A stretch of DNA of 64,000 nt from contig NC_092868.1 of assembly GCF_032062135.1 (NCBI RefSeq), positions 45,449,603 through 45,513,602 on the forward strand, given 5' to 3'. Positions 48,101 through 56,102 of the stretch are shown piece after piece; position 1 is the first letter of the stretch; each line of letters opens with the position of its first letter. A program made the position numbers and the translations under genes. The notes beneath the pieces are model-generated. The model was not told the origin of the DNA, searched no databases, and was given only the letters and a program-made list of their open reading frames with translations. This stretch comes from Pyxicephalus adspersus. Its lineage: Eukaryota > Chordata > Amphibia > Anura > Pyxicephalidae.

Positions 48101-51028
48101 TGTCAGCCTCTGGCTTCCTATGTCTTGGCTCAGAGCAGGTACCTTATAAGAGATTTAGTATTTTCCTGTTCCACAAAGCTGCTTTGTAATGTTTTATGGA
48201 AGTCAGCTTTTTAAGCAGATACGGCATTCCCCTTAGCTGATGTGGCATTTAAATTTCTTTTCTTATTTTCCTCGAATAACCTATTATTGGGATTGGCTTG
48301 GAAAACCCTGCTTTGTTTCGGTTTAATAGAAGATCCACCGTGGGCAGTGCTAATAATTATCTAACTCATTCATTACTCTACAATTTATTAACTAAACGAC
48401 CCCGGGGTAATTACGGTCAGGAAGTTGCATAATAGCATTGAGAGAAGCAGCCAGGTGGAGGCTGGAGCCAGCAGTCTGTGACAGACATCAATGTGAGTAA
48501 AGTATAGTGTACAGTAGTAGTACTGTAAGGATACTAACAATCATCCAGCCATTATTTTATTTTGAAGTTGGCACTCATCACATCCAGAATTCTAGCTGGA
48601 AGCAAATATTATTAAAGGTTTCCTCTGCATCCAAAATTCTAAATTAAACTTTGTGATGCATGCAGAGAAAGTTTTCTTTTTCATTCAGACTTTCCTGTAT
48701 TGCATCAATGACCCCTTTTTGTTTTTTACTTAATCTAGTGGCCCTGGAACATATCTGGAGACGAATATTTTTATGTTGTATTTATATAGCGCCAACATAT
48801 TACAAAGTGCTTTAGGAAGTCCATAGCCATGTCACTGAATGACCCTCAAAAGGGCTCACAATCTCCCTACCATAGGTATATGCTAGTAACACAGTTAAAG
48901 GTCAAGACATATGCTTAGCTGAATTTTTTTGGAATGTGGAGTACCCGGGGAAACCCACAAACACGATGAGAACATGCAAACCATGCAGATAGTGGCTTGG
49001 CTGTGATTCGAACCTGGAACCCAGTGTTGTAAAGTTCAGAGTGCTAACCACTGAGCCACTGTGCTGCCCCAATAAACCTCCGTCTTTGCTAATCTCAGCA
49101 TAAAAACAGCCATTGAGCAAACTTACTTCTGTATTGGATACCTGAATGTATTTGGTAAAGCTGAAAGGAGACAGTTGGCTAGAATTCTACTTTAAGTAAC
49201 CATGGCTCGCTGCAAATGGGAGTAGAGAATATCATTTGGGAAAGTCTGATCATCTTGGTTGGGTTCTATGGTGATTTTCTGGTTTCTCGGTTCATTTCCC
49301 AACAAGGGCACCACGGGTATGTGAAATTTCTATGTTTGTATATGTTTCCTGTGACTAATCCAGCTCTTTACAAAACCCAGACATGTACTGGTAGGGTAAT
49401 TAGTATTTAGAGTTGGTTTGGGAATTAGGAATTGGAAGAAAACAAAATAAAGGCATCATCTGTAGCCATCATTTACATCCTGTACCATGTTCTTTGTATT
49501 TGTTCCATCAGAAAAATCTCTGAATTTTCCCCCCATTATCCTTTAGGGTTCCAGTGGTCTGGCTGTTCCGATAACATTGCATATGGTGTCGCTTTCTCGC
49601 AGTCATTCGTTGATGTAAGAGAGCGGGGTAAAGGGGCGTCATCTAGTCGAGCTCTCATGAATCTCCACAACAATGAAGCAGGACGGAAGGTAAGAGGTTC
49701 TCTTTGCTCCATCAGCTTTGTTATCATAAAAATTAGTTGATGTCCAGGCAAAACATTTTTTTCTAGTTTTGACAATAGTGTAGAAGTGATAAACACCCTG
49801 TAAAGTTTGTGCAGCTATCTGGGTATAGCAAGATTTACTTCTACTTTCTGGCACTATAGGCGTATTTTCTTAAACATCTCCAAGACTGGAGAAAACTTAG
49901 GTGATCCAAATCTGGAATGGATCTGGTCCAGGATTGAAAGAAAATATTTGCCATCAAACAACTTTTTAAGAAATTCATTCTAGGTTTGCTGGATCACCCA
50001 GGTTCTCCTATAATACTCTATTTTCTCCAGTCTTGGAGAAGGTCCTATGGCTTTATCAGGTAGGAAGGCTGGACAGGATGGAGGGGAGCTTAGACTTTTT
50101 AGACTTCACCTGCTGACTGTTTATTCCAAAGCCATCGAGTCTTTTGGGAGTCACACTATATTTTCAGATTATTTTTCCAATCTCCCTGCAGCTGTAGCAA
50201 GTATACCAAAAAGTTTTGCATCATCTGGGCCTGAAATATGATGGACATGGCATATGTGCTAAATCATCATAGAGCTTCTCATCATAGAGCAGCAAATTGT
50301 GGTGTTGTAATGGCATCAATTAACACAAAAGTGGATAATCATAGCAGTACTGGGAGGGCAGAGCTGTGGTTTGGAGGGGTGAGTTTTTCTATACGTTTTA
50401 TGTCCATGGAGACGTGGGAGTGGTCAGGGTAGGTAGGGTAGAGTTGCTATTGAGTAGAACTATCTTTGCAGCTCAGGTCCACTTTAGTAAATTCCACGTA
50501 TATTTGAGATAGATATTAAAACAATTTTATGACCTAAAATGCTAAATCTTTTTTCTTTAGGCCATCCTCAACAACATGCGAGTGGAATGTAAGTGTCATG
50601 GAGTCTCCGGCTCCTGCGAAGTAAAGACCTGCTGGAAAGCCATGCCCCCTTTTCGTAAAGTTGGCAATGTCTTGAAGGAAAAATTTGATGGAGCTACTGA
50701 AGTTGAGCAGAAAAAGATTGGTACAACCAAAGTCTTAGTGCCTAAAAATTCTCAGTTCAAGCCACACACAGATGAAGATCTGGTATATCTAGACTCCAGC
50801 CCCGACTTCTGCGACCACGACTTAAAGAACGGTGTTTTGGGAACTACTGGCCGGCAATGCAATAAGACTTCCAAGGCCATCGATGGTTGTGAGCTTATGT
50901 GCTGTGGCCGAGGCTTTCACACAGAAGAAGTGGAAATAGTAGAAAGGTGCAGCTGTAAGTTCCATTGGTGCTGCTTTGTCAAATGTAAACAGTGCCATAA
51001 AGTGGTGGAAATGCACACATGTCGGTGA
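11960..51028 (+). CDS. WNT4: WNT4, secreted Wnt-4 ligand (five coding exons joined)
   Basis: Joined coding exons 11960-12036, 34548-34783, 47806-47937, 49547-49689 and 50561-51028 give 351 codons plus TGA with no internal stop. Visible landmarks: a hydrophobic signal peptide (residues 1 to ~22), 24 cysteines in the Wnt spacing, N-glycosylation sequons at N88 (NCS) and N297 (NKT), the [10 protein letters not shown] motif with the acylated serine at S212, and the C-terminal FHWCCFVKC cysteine knot ending in HTCR. Family knowledge: Wnt4 is palmitoleoylated by Porcupine, carried by Wntless and binds Frizzled; it acts in kidney tubule, Muellerian duct and gonad development. Length and residue numbering match mammalian WNT4, and the sequence (for example [12 protein letters not shown] and the [11 protein letters not shown] region) reads as WNT4 rather than WNT11 or other paralogues. 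No frameshift or missing key residue is seen, so the gene looks functional. Its nearest neighbours lie outside the window. Confidence 0.97.
13570..13722 (-). repeat. L2-type LINE 3' tail fragment
   Basis: Reverse-strand copy of the tail: 'agcaccaacatattacgcag', 'gacacaggaagaggagagga', ending at 'gacaatct'. No RT region. Confidence 0.65.
14337..14735 (+). repeat. TCTG/TATC tetranucleotide microsatellite with assembly gap
   Basis: A (TCTG)n start passes into (TATC)n for about 200 bases on each side of a 53-base N gap (14547-14599). True length is unknown because the array spans the gap. Open frames here are only the YLSI repeat reading of the tetramer. Confidence 0.95.
14547..14599. other. Assembly gap (53 N)
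   Basis: Ns lie inside the TATC microsatellite. Confidence 0.99.
14966..15018 (+). repeat. TATC microsatellite
   Basis: About 13 uninterrupted TATC units. Confidence 0.95.
15689..15855 (+). repeat. (AT)n microsatellite with duplicated insert
   Basis: Four AT runs separated by 'gtgtaaaatatctgtatata', which occurs twice (about 15737 and 15776), so the AT tract expanded together with a ~40 base unit. Confidence 0.9.
17208..17308 (+). repeat. (TTTC)n polypyrimidine microsatellite
   Basis: About 100 bases of pure pyrimidine, mostly TTTC units, capable of triplex formation in principle. Confidence 0.95.
18074..18250 (+). repeat. TATC microsatellite cluster
   Basis: A clean TATC run at 18141-18183 flanked by imperfect TATC/TTTAT repeats. 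Confidence 0.9.
18530..18800. promoter_or_regulatory. Candidate regulatory island in WNT4 intron 1
   Basis: Repeat-poor, with ATTAACTAATTA at 18635-18646 and CTCATTAGC at 18672-18680 among mixed-composition sequence, directly after a microsatellite-rich zone. It looks like conserved noncoding DNA by eye; conservation not tested. Confidence 0.25.
20014..20236. mobile_element. Palindromic foldback MITE, copy 1
   Basis: The two halves are inverted copies: 'gatttattaaagttccccaa' with 'tttaataaatcagacc' at the other end, and 'cactttcatcagtgaaactg' with 'ttcactgatgaaagtg'. The middle holds 'tggtccaggattgaaaacat' and 'tccattccaggtttgctg'. Related pieces occur at 21630, 30476, 42435 and 49860. Confidence 0.75.
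21201..21522 (+). mobile_element. tRNA-derived SINE with L2-like tail, copy 2
   Basis: Full-length: head 'gcacagtggctcagtggtta', B-box-like 'ggtttgaatccc', middle 'caccatttgcatagagtgtg', a C-run plus A-run (21352-21376), then 'gtacagcgctgcataatatg' and 'gtgctatgtaaatactg'. RNA polymerase III boxes are recognisable but the copy is diverged. Confidence 0.8.
21630..21752. mobile_element. Palindromic foldback MITE, half copy
   Basis: Contains 'ttccaggtttgctggatcac', 'ttcactgatgaaaatgtatg' and the end 'ctaaataaatcaggccc'. Only the right half is present. Confidence 0.7.
22610..23000 (+). repeat. Dispersed repeat shared with 57115-57445
   Basis: Both regions carry 'aggaggtgtggctat', 'ttttcact', 'ctggatttgggg' and 'ttgtttagact' with 'ttttagttgtact' at similar spacing. 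Class unknown. Confidence 0.6.
24230..24520. promoter_or_regulatory. Candidate regulatory island in WNT4 intron 1
   Basis: Repeat-poor with several CpGs in an AT-rich intron ('gaaaggggaacgattgtcca', 'tctcgttcgtatttcc') and an ACAATAAAG SOX-like core near 24455. Conservation untested. Confidence 0.2.
25920..26340. promoter_or_regulatory. Candidate regulatory island in WNT4 intron 1, beside the minisatellite
   Basis: Mixed-composition, repeat-poor block with several CpGs ('gaactgcgggccgaccggtc'), paired 'gcgctaataatc' text and no recognisable repeat. It ends about 120 bases before the minisatellite. Conservation untested. Confidence 0.25.
26462..28045 (+). repeat. Minisatellite, ~30-bp unit, about 1.6 kb with a gap
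   Basis: Units read roughly 'catccaagtgttgtgtgtga' plus 'tatagagac' (29-30 bases); toward the right the unit becomes 31-32 bases ('tgtagggatccatctgtgtg' plus 'tgttttgtgacg'). A 496-base N gap lies inside. A 'cagcaattctcac' / 'cagcagaaattctcag' marker appears near 27485 and 28032, suggesting a higher-order duplication. Because the unit is near 10 codons long and stop-poor, long open frames occur on both strands; they are artefacts of the repeat. Confidence 0.95.
26531..27026. other. Assembly gap (496 N)
   Basis: Lies inside the minisatellite and is bordered on both sides by the same 29-base unit, so the true array size is unknown. Confidence 0.99.
28540..28700. promoter_or_regulatory. Candidate regulatory island in WNT4 intron 1
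   Basis: Shortly after the minisatellite; GC-balanced with E-boxes CAGATG and CACCTG (28653-28675) and CpGs in 'taacccgatcgatatt'. Conservation untested. Confidence 0.2.
30476..30640. mobile_element. Palindromic foldback MITE, degenerate copy
   Basis: Contains 'gggccaaacttattaaaatg', 'tccaggattgaaaatatttt' and 'actccaggtttga', the family's internal landmarks. Confidence 0.6.
30773..31052 (+). mobile_element. hAT-like MITE
   Basis: Starts CAGCCCTTCTACCACCG and ends CCCTGGTTGAGGACAGCTG, i.e. inverted CAG..CTG ends. Flanking octamers GTTTTGGG (30765-30772) and ATTTAGGG (31053-31060) agree at 6 of 8 positions, fitting an aged 8-bp hAT target duplication. No transposase. Confidence 0.65.
31890..33110. 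repeat. Composite palindrome-rich dispersed repeat
   Basis: Begins with 'gggatgagcgagc' text typical of frog repeats. The phrase AACCTCTAGTGCCCGGGGAT or close variants recurs at about 32162, 32261, 32310 and 33082. It includes three strong hairpins: 32038-32079, 32781-32832 and 32958-33048, the last two carrying ATTGG/CCAAT cores. No open frame of note. Class unknown. Confidence 0.6.
34548..34783 (+). CDS. WNT4: WNT4 exon 2
   Basis: 236 bases, acceptor TTGTAG|G at 34546-34547 after a T/G-rich tract, donor AAG|GTAATA at 34784. It encodes [10 protein letters not shown] through GKVVTQ and carries Cys43, Cys57, Cys78, Cys89 and the N88 glycosylation sequon in RRWNCST. This is the N-terminal helical part of the Wnt fold that forms the lipid-presenting domain. 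The reading frame also stays open upstream of the acceptor back to 34447 (see findings). Confidence 0.96.
36713..36965 (+). repeat. Minisatellite, 33-bp unit, about eight copies
   Basis: Units begin 'tataaagtgtaattc' and continue 'ggggaatccatagtccc'; starts fall near 36721, 36744, 36777, 36811, 36843, 36877, 36910 and 36943. The first unit is short. Unrelated in sequence to the intron 1 minisatellite. Confidence 0.9.
38716..38737. other. 7-base gap followed by C15 run
   Basis: Ns at 38716-38722 precede a C-run at 38723-38737. The gap probably marks a collapsed or unresolved homopolymer. Confidence 0.95.
39000..39340. repeat. Dispersed repeat related to 34080-34180
   Basis: 'ctcttcagccattggatggc' with 'cactgataatgcaactcct' here corresponds to 'ctcttcagttattggacagc' with 'cactaatgatgtgattct' near 34120. 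Class unknown. Confidence 0.45.
39540..39880. repeat. Dispersed repeat related to the MITE at 2226-2944
   Basis: Shares 'ggaggctcttgg', 'tgctccttctg', a 'catgtgcagtgag' / 'tatgcgcagtgag' block and a terminal T-run followed by 'tagtt' with 2590-2940. Confidence 0.5.
39960..40560. promoter_or_regulatory. Candidate regulatory island in WNT4 intron 2
   Basis: Six hundred bases without recognisable repeat, mixed composition, scattered CpGs ('aacaacggcattttgtagat', 'ctcatcgggggtctctgcga'). Conservation untested. Confidence 0.2.
40733..41000 (+). mobile_element. hAT-like MITE remnant
   Basis: Has 'ccaaggaaccccccca' at the left, 'cagttggctctaccaaatgg' and 'cagccccagaactatgcagg' inside, matching 30930-30985 closely. 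Ends are lost. Confidence 0.6.
42435..42520. mobile_element. Palindromic foldback MITE, half copy
   Basis: 'gagcctgatttatgaaagtt' then 'ctccaaggctggagag' and 'tctggtccaggatcgaaaac'; it joins directly onto L2 sequence at 42520. Confidence 0.65.
42520..42967 (+). mobile_element. L2-type LINE 3' end with RT C-terminal remnant
   Basis: From 42522 the frame reads [24 protein letters not shown], the conserved tail region of L2 reverse transcriptases, then meets a stop near 42636. The 3'UTR follows, with 'tagattgttagctctttggg', 'tgtgcagcgctgcgtaatac' and 'gcgctatataaatcctgttt'. 5'-truncated and dead. Confidence 0.8.
44270..44760. promoter_or_regulatory. Candidate regulatory island in WNT4 intron 2
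   Basis: Repeat-poor and comparatively CpG-rich ('gcgagaagacccacgcgagc'), with closely spaced SOX-like ATTGT/ATTGG cores in 'cattgtctgacattggttgt'. Conservation untested. Confidence 0.22.
45263..45589 (-). mobile_element. Harbinger-like MITE, copy 2
   Basis: 327 bases, ends GGCTAGGTACACATCTGCAA and TTGCATGTGTGTACATAGCC, flanked by TAA on both sides (45260-45262 and 45590-45592). Inverted relative to copies 1 and 3. Noncoding. Confidence 0.85.
46860..47177 (+). mobile_element. Harbinger-like MITE, copy 3
   Basis: 318 bases, ends GGCTATGTACACACGTGCAA and TTGCACGTGTGTACCTTGCC, flanked by TTA at 46857-46859 and 47178-47180. Same orientation and internal sequence as copy 1 ('ctctatagagaggggaggg'). 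Confidence 0.85.
47181..47309 (+). repeat. L2-type LINE 3' tail, abutting MITE copy 3
   Basis: 'gattgtaagtttttttggca', 'gggtcctccc', 'tgtcattgtttgtatctgtc', then 'gcctgcgtaataagttagtg'. The L2 consensus here normally reads ...ctcttagattgtaag, so the MITE's TTA site is part of the L2 sequence. Confidence 0.7.
47806..47937 (+). CDS. WNT4: WNT4 exon 3
   Basis: 132 bases, acceptor GCATCGCAG at 47805, donor CAAG|GTCAGT at 47938. It encodes [43 protein letters not shown], a near-invariant Wnt block. It was too short to stand out as an open frame on its own and was placed by splice sites, phase (1/1) and protein match. It brings three of the 24 cysteines. Confidence 0.95.
48090..48500. promoter_or_regulatory. 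Candidate enhancer in WNT4 intron 3
   Basis: The strongest conserved-noncoding-like block in the window: repeat-free, with TAATAATTATC at 48350-48360, 'aatttattaactaaacgacc', GGTAATTAC at 48406-48414 and CAGGTGGAGG E-box text near 48450. Homeodomain-like cores sit in a mixed-composition sequence rather than in simple AT-rich DNA. Function is inference; no alignment was run. Confidence 0.35.
48776..49070 (-). mobile_element. tRNA-derived SINE with L2-like tail, copy 3
   Basis: Right end reads 'gagtgctaaccactgagcca' and 'ctgtgctgcccc' (head, reversed); left end reads 'tttatatagcgccaacatat' (tail, reversed). Lies inside intron 3. Confidence 0.75.
49547..49689 (+). CDS. WNT4: WNT4 exon 4
   Basis: 143 bases, acceptor ATCCTTTAG at 49546, donor AAG|GTAAGA at 49690, ending exactly on a codon boundary. 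It encodes [48 protein letters not shown], the central Wnt signature region. Human WNT4 as I remember it has Ser where this frog has Gly in RERGKG; otherwise the block looks unchanged. Confidence 0.95.
49690..50560 (+). other. WNT4: WNT4 intron 4
   Basis: 871 bases, GTAAGA to TTTAG. Most of its first 370 bases is a foldback repeat (49860-50050). The rest is unremarkable. Confidence 0.9.
49860..50050. mobile_element. Palindromic foldback MITE in WNT4 intron 4
   Basis: Left 'catctccaagactggagaaa', middle 'tctggtccaggattgaaaga', right 'aggtttgctggatcacccag' and 'tctccagtcttggagaa': both halves present, inverted to each other. Confidence 0.7.
50561..51028 (+). CDS. WNT4: WNT4 exon 5 (terminal coding exon)
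   Basis: 468 bases including TGA at 51026-51028; acceptor is a T-rich tract ending CTTTAG at 50560. It encodes residues 197-351: [12 protein letters not shown], the lipid-carrying hairpin CHGVSGSC with S212, a variable linker ([19 protein letters not shown]), NKT at N297, and the C-terminal cysteine-rich domain with [10 protein letters not shown] and [11 protein letters not shown]. Sixteen of the 24 cysteines sit here. It is the most distinctive coding segment in the window. Confidence 0.97.
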   Translation, partial: AILNNMRVECKCHGVSGSCEVKTCWKAMPPFRKVGNVLKEKFDGATEVEQKKIGTTKVLVPKNSQFKPHTDEDLVYLDSSPDFCDHDLKNGVLGTTGRQCNKTSKAIDGCELMCCGRGFHTEEVEIVERCSCKFHWCCFVKCKQCHKVVEMHTCR

Positions 51029-51620
51029 TCCCCACAAATCAGCCACCAGAATGGACAACGTGGACCTCGCTGAACCATTCCTTCCACCACAACTGGTGAA
51101 GCTCCATTGACTGCAAAAAATATAAAGGAGGGACAGTAGATTTTTTTTTAAAGAAAGAATATTTAAAGTCCCCAAATCTCACTGATGTATATTTGTTTCC
51201 TTTTTCTTATTTATTGCCGACAAACATTGAAGTTGTGATTCGTCGCTTCTCATCTACACGTGGTGGAATTTACTTTGCGTTGCTGCTTTTACAGTGATGG
51301 AGACCGAGATGTGACCCACAAAAACTGCTGAAGGAATGGAAATCCTTAAAATATGCAAAACAAATAGAAAAGAATAAAAAATTTAAAAAAAAACTTATAT
51401 AGGATGACCACTATCCATTTTGCTATTCCAGTGACTTTTGACTAACTTCCACCAGATGACCAAAATAACTAATGGAAACTTCATTATATTTTTAAATGAA
51501 AACAAAAAATGTTAGCATAGGTATTTTATATCTGTATCAATGTATATATAAGTATATATATATTCATGTTTTGTATTATGAATATTTCTGTAAAAAAAAA
51601 GATTTTTAAGACGAGTATAA
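51029..51620 (+). other. WNT4: WNT4 3'UTR, proximal part
   Basis: Directly follows the stop codon. It is AT-rich, with a canonical AATAAA at 51373-51378 and a Pumilio-type TGTATATA element at 51541-51548. The first signal would give a ~370 base UTR; mammalian WNT4 3'UTRs are much longer, so a distal poly(A) site further into 52-54 kb is possible. The true end cannot be set from sequence alone. Confidence 0.5.
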
Positions 51621-52374
51621 GGTTGAGACGCAGGTTTTTAGTATATTCTCTCATTCCTTAAGGCCAGTCTATGGCTGATAACTTTTTAGCTGTTCTGTGT
51701 TCCTCCTGCTGAACCTGGACTGACAAAGGGAATTAGATGTTGACTTAGCATTGAACTTTAGAACTGGACAGAGCAGAATCGCCTCCTTTTTACTAATTTT
51801 TTCCTACAGTATTATATTCTTTTTTTTTTTCATTTTGCAAGAAATTCCCAGGGTCCAAAATATATTAAAATTGGCACATTTTTTGTTAGTTGGTCAATTC
51901 TTATATCCCACTAAATGCATGTAGAACATCCCAGTAACATCAAGAGATTAAGGTAAATGGCTCATAGATAGAATATTCCTTCCTAGTCGGTATCCCCATA
52001 AGTGCTAATTTGGAAGATGAAAGTGTTTATGGTCTCAGTAGACCACTAGTGAAAAAATGAGCATTGCAGACATCAAAAAAACTCCCTTTGGAGATACTAA
52101 CTCTTACCCACTCTACCAAAAACTAGAAAAGAAGTTTTCCCGGCATCCCGTTTCTATTGTGATTTTAAATTCTTGCTTGAGTGCTGAGCATGAATATTCG
52201 CCTAAAATTTGGATTAGTTGCAAATAATTTTCCCCATATATTCACTGACTACAAGAGTGATGTCGTTCATGGGGTATAGATACGATGTTTGGTAAACGTC
52301 TCTATGAATCTGAATTACTGTGGGTGGATGCAAGCAACAGTATATGCATTAATATATGAACACATCTGCTATTG
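51621..52374. other. WNT4 3' flank or distal 3'UTR
   Basis: No repeat or coding signal recognised. It could be extended 3'UTR. Confidence 0.4.
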
Positions 52375-52649
52375 CAGTGTTTCTCAACCAGCGTGTCTCT
52401 AGATTGCTAGGTGTTCCTGACTAATGAACAGTTTGTGATTCTCTGGTCAGTTTAACTGATAGCAATGTTTTTTGGCTATCTGTAGGGATAGCAGCCATCC
52501 CAATGGCCAGCAATGTTGGGAACATTCTTCCCATTGACCACCAAGCTAAGCTATTATGAGCTGTGGATATATGAATTATAGCTGGGGCTCCCTGAAGACC
52601 TAAATGATATTTTAAGGGTTTCCCCATGGTAAAAAGATCAACAACACTG
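52375..52649 (+). mobile_element. hAT-like MITE, cleanest copy
   Basis: Begins CAGTGTTTCTCAACC and ends GATCAACAACACTG. Flanking octamers TGCTATTG (52367-52374) and TACTATAG (52650-52657) match at 6 of 8. Internal text 'ggctatctgtagggatagca' and 'ttaagggtttccccat' links it to 5976-6243. Confidence 0.75.
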
Positions 52650-54759
52650 TACTATAGCCTATGTGCCATAGGGTACATCTATATCTGGCTGTGCACATTA
52701 AAGGTTTGACCGCTCAATGTTTAGTCCATATTGCTGAATGGAGATATCCCATTCATTGGTGGATATGGTAGACCTGAAGATCCTGTAATGGGGATCAAAC
52801 AACTCTAGGACCCCGGCGATTCTACCAACTTTGTCTGCTAATAACAGATCTGTATTTTTCTATAGAGAATTCTACAATGACCAGATGACACAGTTTTTGT
52901 AGTAAGGGTTGGTTCTTTTCCTTCCTTGGCGTATAGGTTGAGCCACCTCTAGTAATTCATAATGAGTCAAGGTTAGCGGGTAGAAAAAAGAAAGAGGGTT
53001 TAGGCTCGAGATTCAATGAAATCTCGAGCTTCAGATGACACTGTTGCATTATAGCTAAATTTGAATGCCACATTGTAAGGCTTGATCTATCTACTATGGA
53101 AAGAGATCTTTTCTCCAGGGGGGTCTCTAGGTGTTTACCTAACTGGGGTGTGATATAATCCACTATAGTAAACCAAAAATGGAATAAAAAATTGGAAGGT
53201 CATATGCTTTACCATTTTAGGAATATTTAAACATGTAAAATCCCACAGAGGGACCTGAACCTTATTCCTCGGGTCAACATAGCATTTGTTCTTTGGTGAG
53301 AATAAGAATTACCTCTACTGTAACAAATCTCAGCTTTTTATATTTATGATTCATCCAGCTTTTTATTTCCTTTCTACATCCGGAATAACCTAGCCAGAAA
53401 CGATAGACTCTGTGCTGTTTAATGACATACAAGACTGTCCAGTACAAGGATTAAATAAGCTTTGCTTCTGCAGCCCCAGTAACCTGATCCACTAGTATCT
53501 CAGGCATGTTTAAGGAATCACTGGGTTACATTTGATTTATGGCCAACAATTTGTTCTGGATTCATTCTGTCTGCACACGACATACAACATTTAGACACTC
53601 TTCTTATTATTAAAGTCCCATTTGCCCATTAAGCAAAAATAGTTTATTTCTTTCTGCCATGGGTTTTGTAGGCCAGCCTGGATTTATGTGACCACAGAGA
53701 TTAAGAATTATGTTGAATGTTCAGATGCATAAATCGTTAACCTTGAAAATATTATGGAGGTGGTTTGATTGTGCTAGGTAGCTTCTAGCATTAAAAAGGG
53801 AGAAAAATAATTTCAAATAAATTGTCAGCCATTCTGTCTGCGATGGATTTGGATAGATGGGTGTCAACCCAACTCAATAATGTGTTGACCTGACAGAACA
53901 CTGGACTCAGGATAAAATGTGGTCTTGTAAAAATGGGTCAGGTTTGGATAAATTTAGAATCTAGCCAAATATTTCACTCTTTTGGGTTCATAAACTATAA
54001 ATAGTTTAAAATTTCTGGTAATTTATTGGAGAATGGATGCTGGAATTTAGCGAGTGGGGGTGAATATAAATAGTAAAATTTGGTAATTTTTCATTTGAGG
54101 GTTTGACATTTGTCAATCTAAACAAGCACCTCCCTGACCGATGTAACAAACTTCTTATTTCATTTTCTCAGTTATCAACAAAACATATCTGTGTAAACTA
54201 TTGAGCAGTTGGGATACTTATCTTTGGTTTTGAAGGGTCAGTAATCCTAAAACTAATATGCTAGTTATAGTCAGAACTCGGTGTTCTGAATCTGATCCTG
54301 GCTTCATGTTAGTCCTAAATACTATAACAAGCTCACTTCTACAATGATATATTCTAATACTGTCCATTTGGGAGTTTTAGGTGTTTAAGGCCATGTTTGC
54401 ACATTACAGCTCCTCCTATTATATTTTCTTTAACAAATTTAACAAGGAGTGGGAACCCATCATGGTGGCCACAGTGGGTATACCAACCCAGAAATTCAAG
54501 AACAGAGATCTCCCCAATATTCCTAAGATTCTGAGAGAGATAATACCTTGATAGGTGGCTTATATGAAAGGGATGTAAATTGCAAAATAATAATAAATTC
54601 CAGTACCTTTATGCTCAGCATGGTGGACACCAACGTGTAGCTGTAGAGTAAGGGGTGCCAATTGGGTCTGGCTTGTTTATAGTGGATCAGTTGTTACCCC
54701 AACAGGTTGCATCTAACTTTTGTGAAGTTACAGGTATCATATAGCTTATCTACATGGCT
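52650..54759. other. 3' flank, no gene seen
   Basis: AT-rich, no recognised repeat family. Contains AATAAA-type signals (for example 53179 and 53816) that could serve a long WNT4 3'UTR, but nothing decides this. Confidence 0.45.
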
Positions 54760-55110
54760 ACTTTACGTGAACCTGTGGTCCGGATTGACAGACTACCGAT
54801 ATTCTTAAGAAGTTGCAAAACGAGCTGTAAAATAAGCTCTCACTGATCTTTGTAGCTGCGGACACTGTGGGGACATTTTTTTTCAAAGATCATTATAGAA
54901 TTGTAAAGACACAATGCAACTAGTTTCTGAACGACTACATCACCTGCTGCCAGAGAAATGAGCTGTGATTTCAGTACTTGTTGTGAAAATGAATTTCTTC
55001 ACAGTGGCTAATTCTATGAAGGTTAGTGATGACTTTCTGTACTGCTTGATAAAAGCAATTGTAATATTTGAAAGTCCTTCACCTGTCCACAGTTTTACTT
55101 TATTCAAACT
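54760..55110. promoter_or_regulatory. Candidate regulatory island 3' of WNT4
   Basis: Repeat-poor block with two inverted TCF/LEF-like cores, CTGATCTTTGTAG near 54843 and TTCAAAGATCATT near 54882. Resembles conserved noncoding DNA by eye; conservation untested. Confidence 0.22.
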
Positions 55111-56102
55111 CAAATGTTAGCATAAAAATATATAATCAGTCTTGCCCGGATTAATATATAGGAGTAATGCTGCTGCATGTTGCTCAGAAGGATAAGTAAT
55201 GTATCCTGTGTGTTCTATTGCACGAAAGAATCATAGCTCAAGCTGAACTGATCCTCCTCTTCAGCAGAGATCAAGTGACTATATATCTAGGCCATTTTAA
55301 CCAGCACATAAAGCAACCTGACGCAGCATTTCGTCCAGAACAAAAAAGCATTTCAGTCTTTGCTCTTACCCCAGCACCGGTTAGGATTTATGTTAACATA
55401 AGCCGGACTTTATTATGACATTTTTTGTTCTTTTTGTTTTGTTTTTTCTCTTCCTTGTGCCATGCCACCTACTAAAAATGTGTTGTTTCTAATGAATAGA
55501 GCCAGTAAGACAACCAACCAGCACCTCATGGGCGGAACGTGTTGCCTGAAAAACTTATTATCAGGTTAGGTTAGGGGACAGGCTTACGTTTTCACAAATA
55601 CTGGCTTTATTTGCATACAAAGAGCACCATCAGAAGTCGTTAAGCAATTAATAAAATGGTACCCTCAGCACTTTGCCAAATGAGGGCTAAGTATAACAAC
55701 TTTTTATCACTACATGGTTAGTTATAAAAAGCTTTCTTTTGTCATGTTTGTTACAGGTTTTATTTCAGCTTTAATGACTTTATATAGGCTGTAGAGTTTC
55801 CATTTGGAAAAAATTCCAAACTACATCATGTCTCCACAGTATACCCACCCGTGTAGCCTGCATGTCCTGAATGGGGTCAAAAGCTAATTGTTCCTTTAGT
55901 GGAACAGTAGGGTCTAAAAATGAAAACACATTAAGAGCAGTGATGGATGCATTGACAGTCAGTGCCCAGCTGCATTTCCTAGTGTATCCCACCTTTTCCC
56001 TATACTTACAAAGGTATTCTTAAACATGGTGCTTATTCTAATTCCAGATAATATTATATCATGTGTACAAAAGAGTAATTCTCTCCAAAGCATCCATTAG
56101 AT
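55111..56102. other. 3' flank, no gene seen
   Basis: Includes a weak match to the dispersed GGCGGAACGTGTTG motif near 55530. No coding region supported. Confidence 0.45.

Larger units (their letters stand above)
47938..49546 (+). other. WNT4: WNT4 intron 3
   Basis: About 1.6 kb, GTCAGT to TTTAG. Its first half (48090-48500) is repeat-poor and looks regulatory; its second half holds a reverse-strand SINE (48776-49070). No coding potential seen. Confidence 0.9.

Noticed and set aside
50822..51175. 117-codon minus-strand open frame opposite WNT4 exon 5
   Set aside because: Antisense shadow of the terminal exon.
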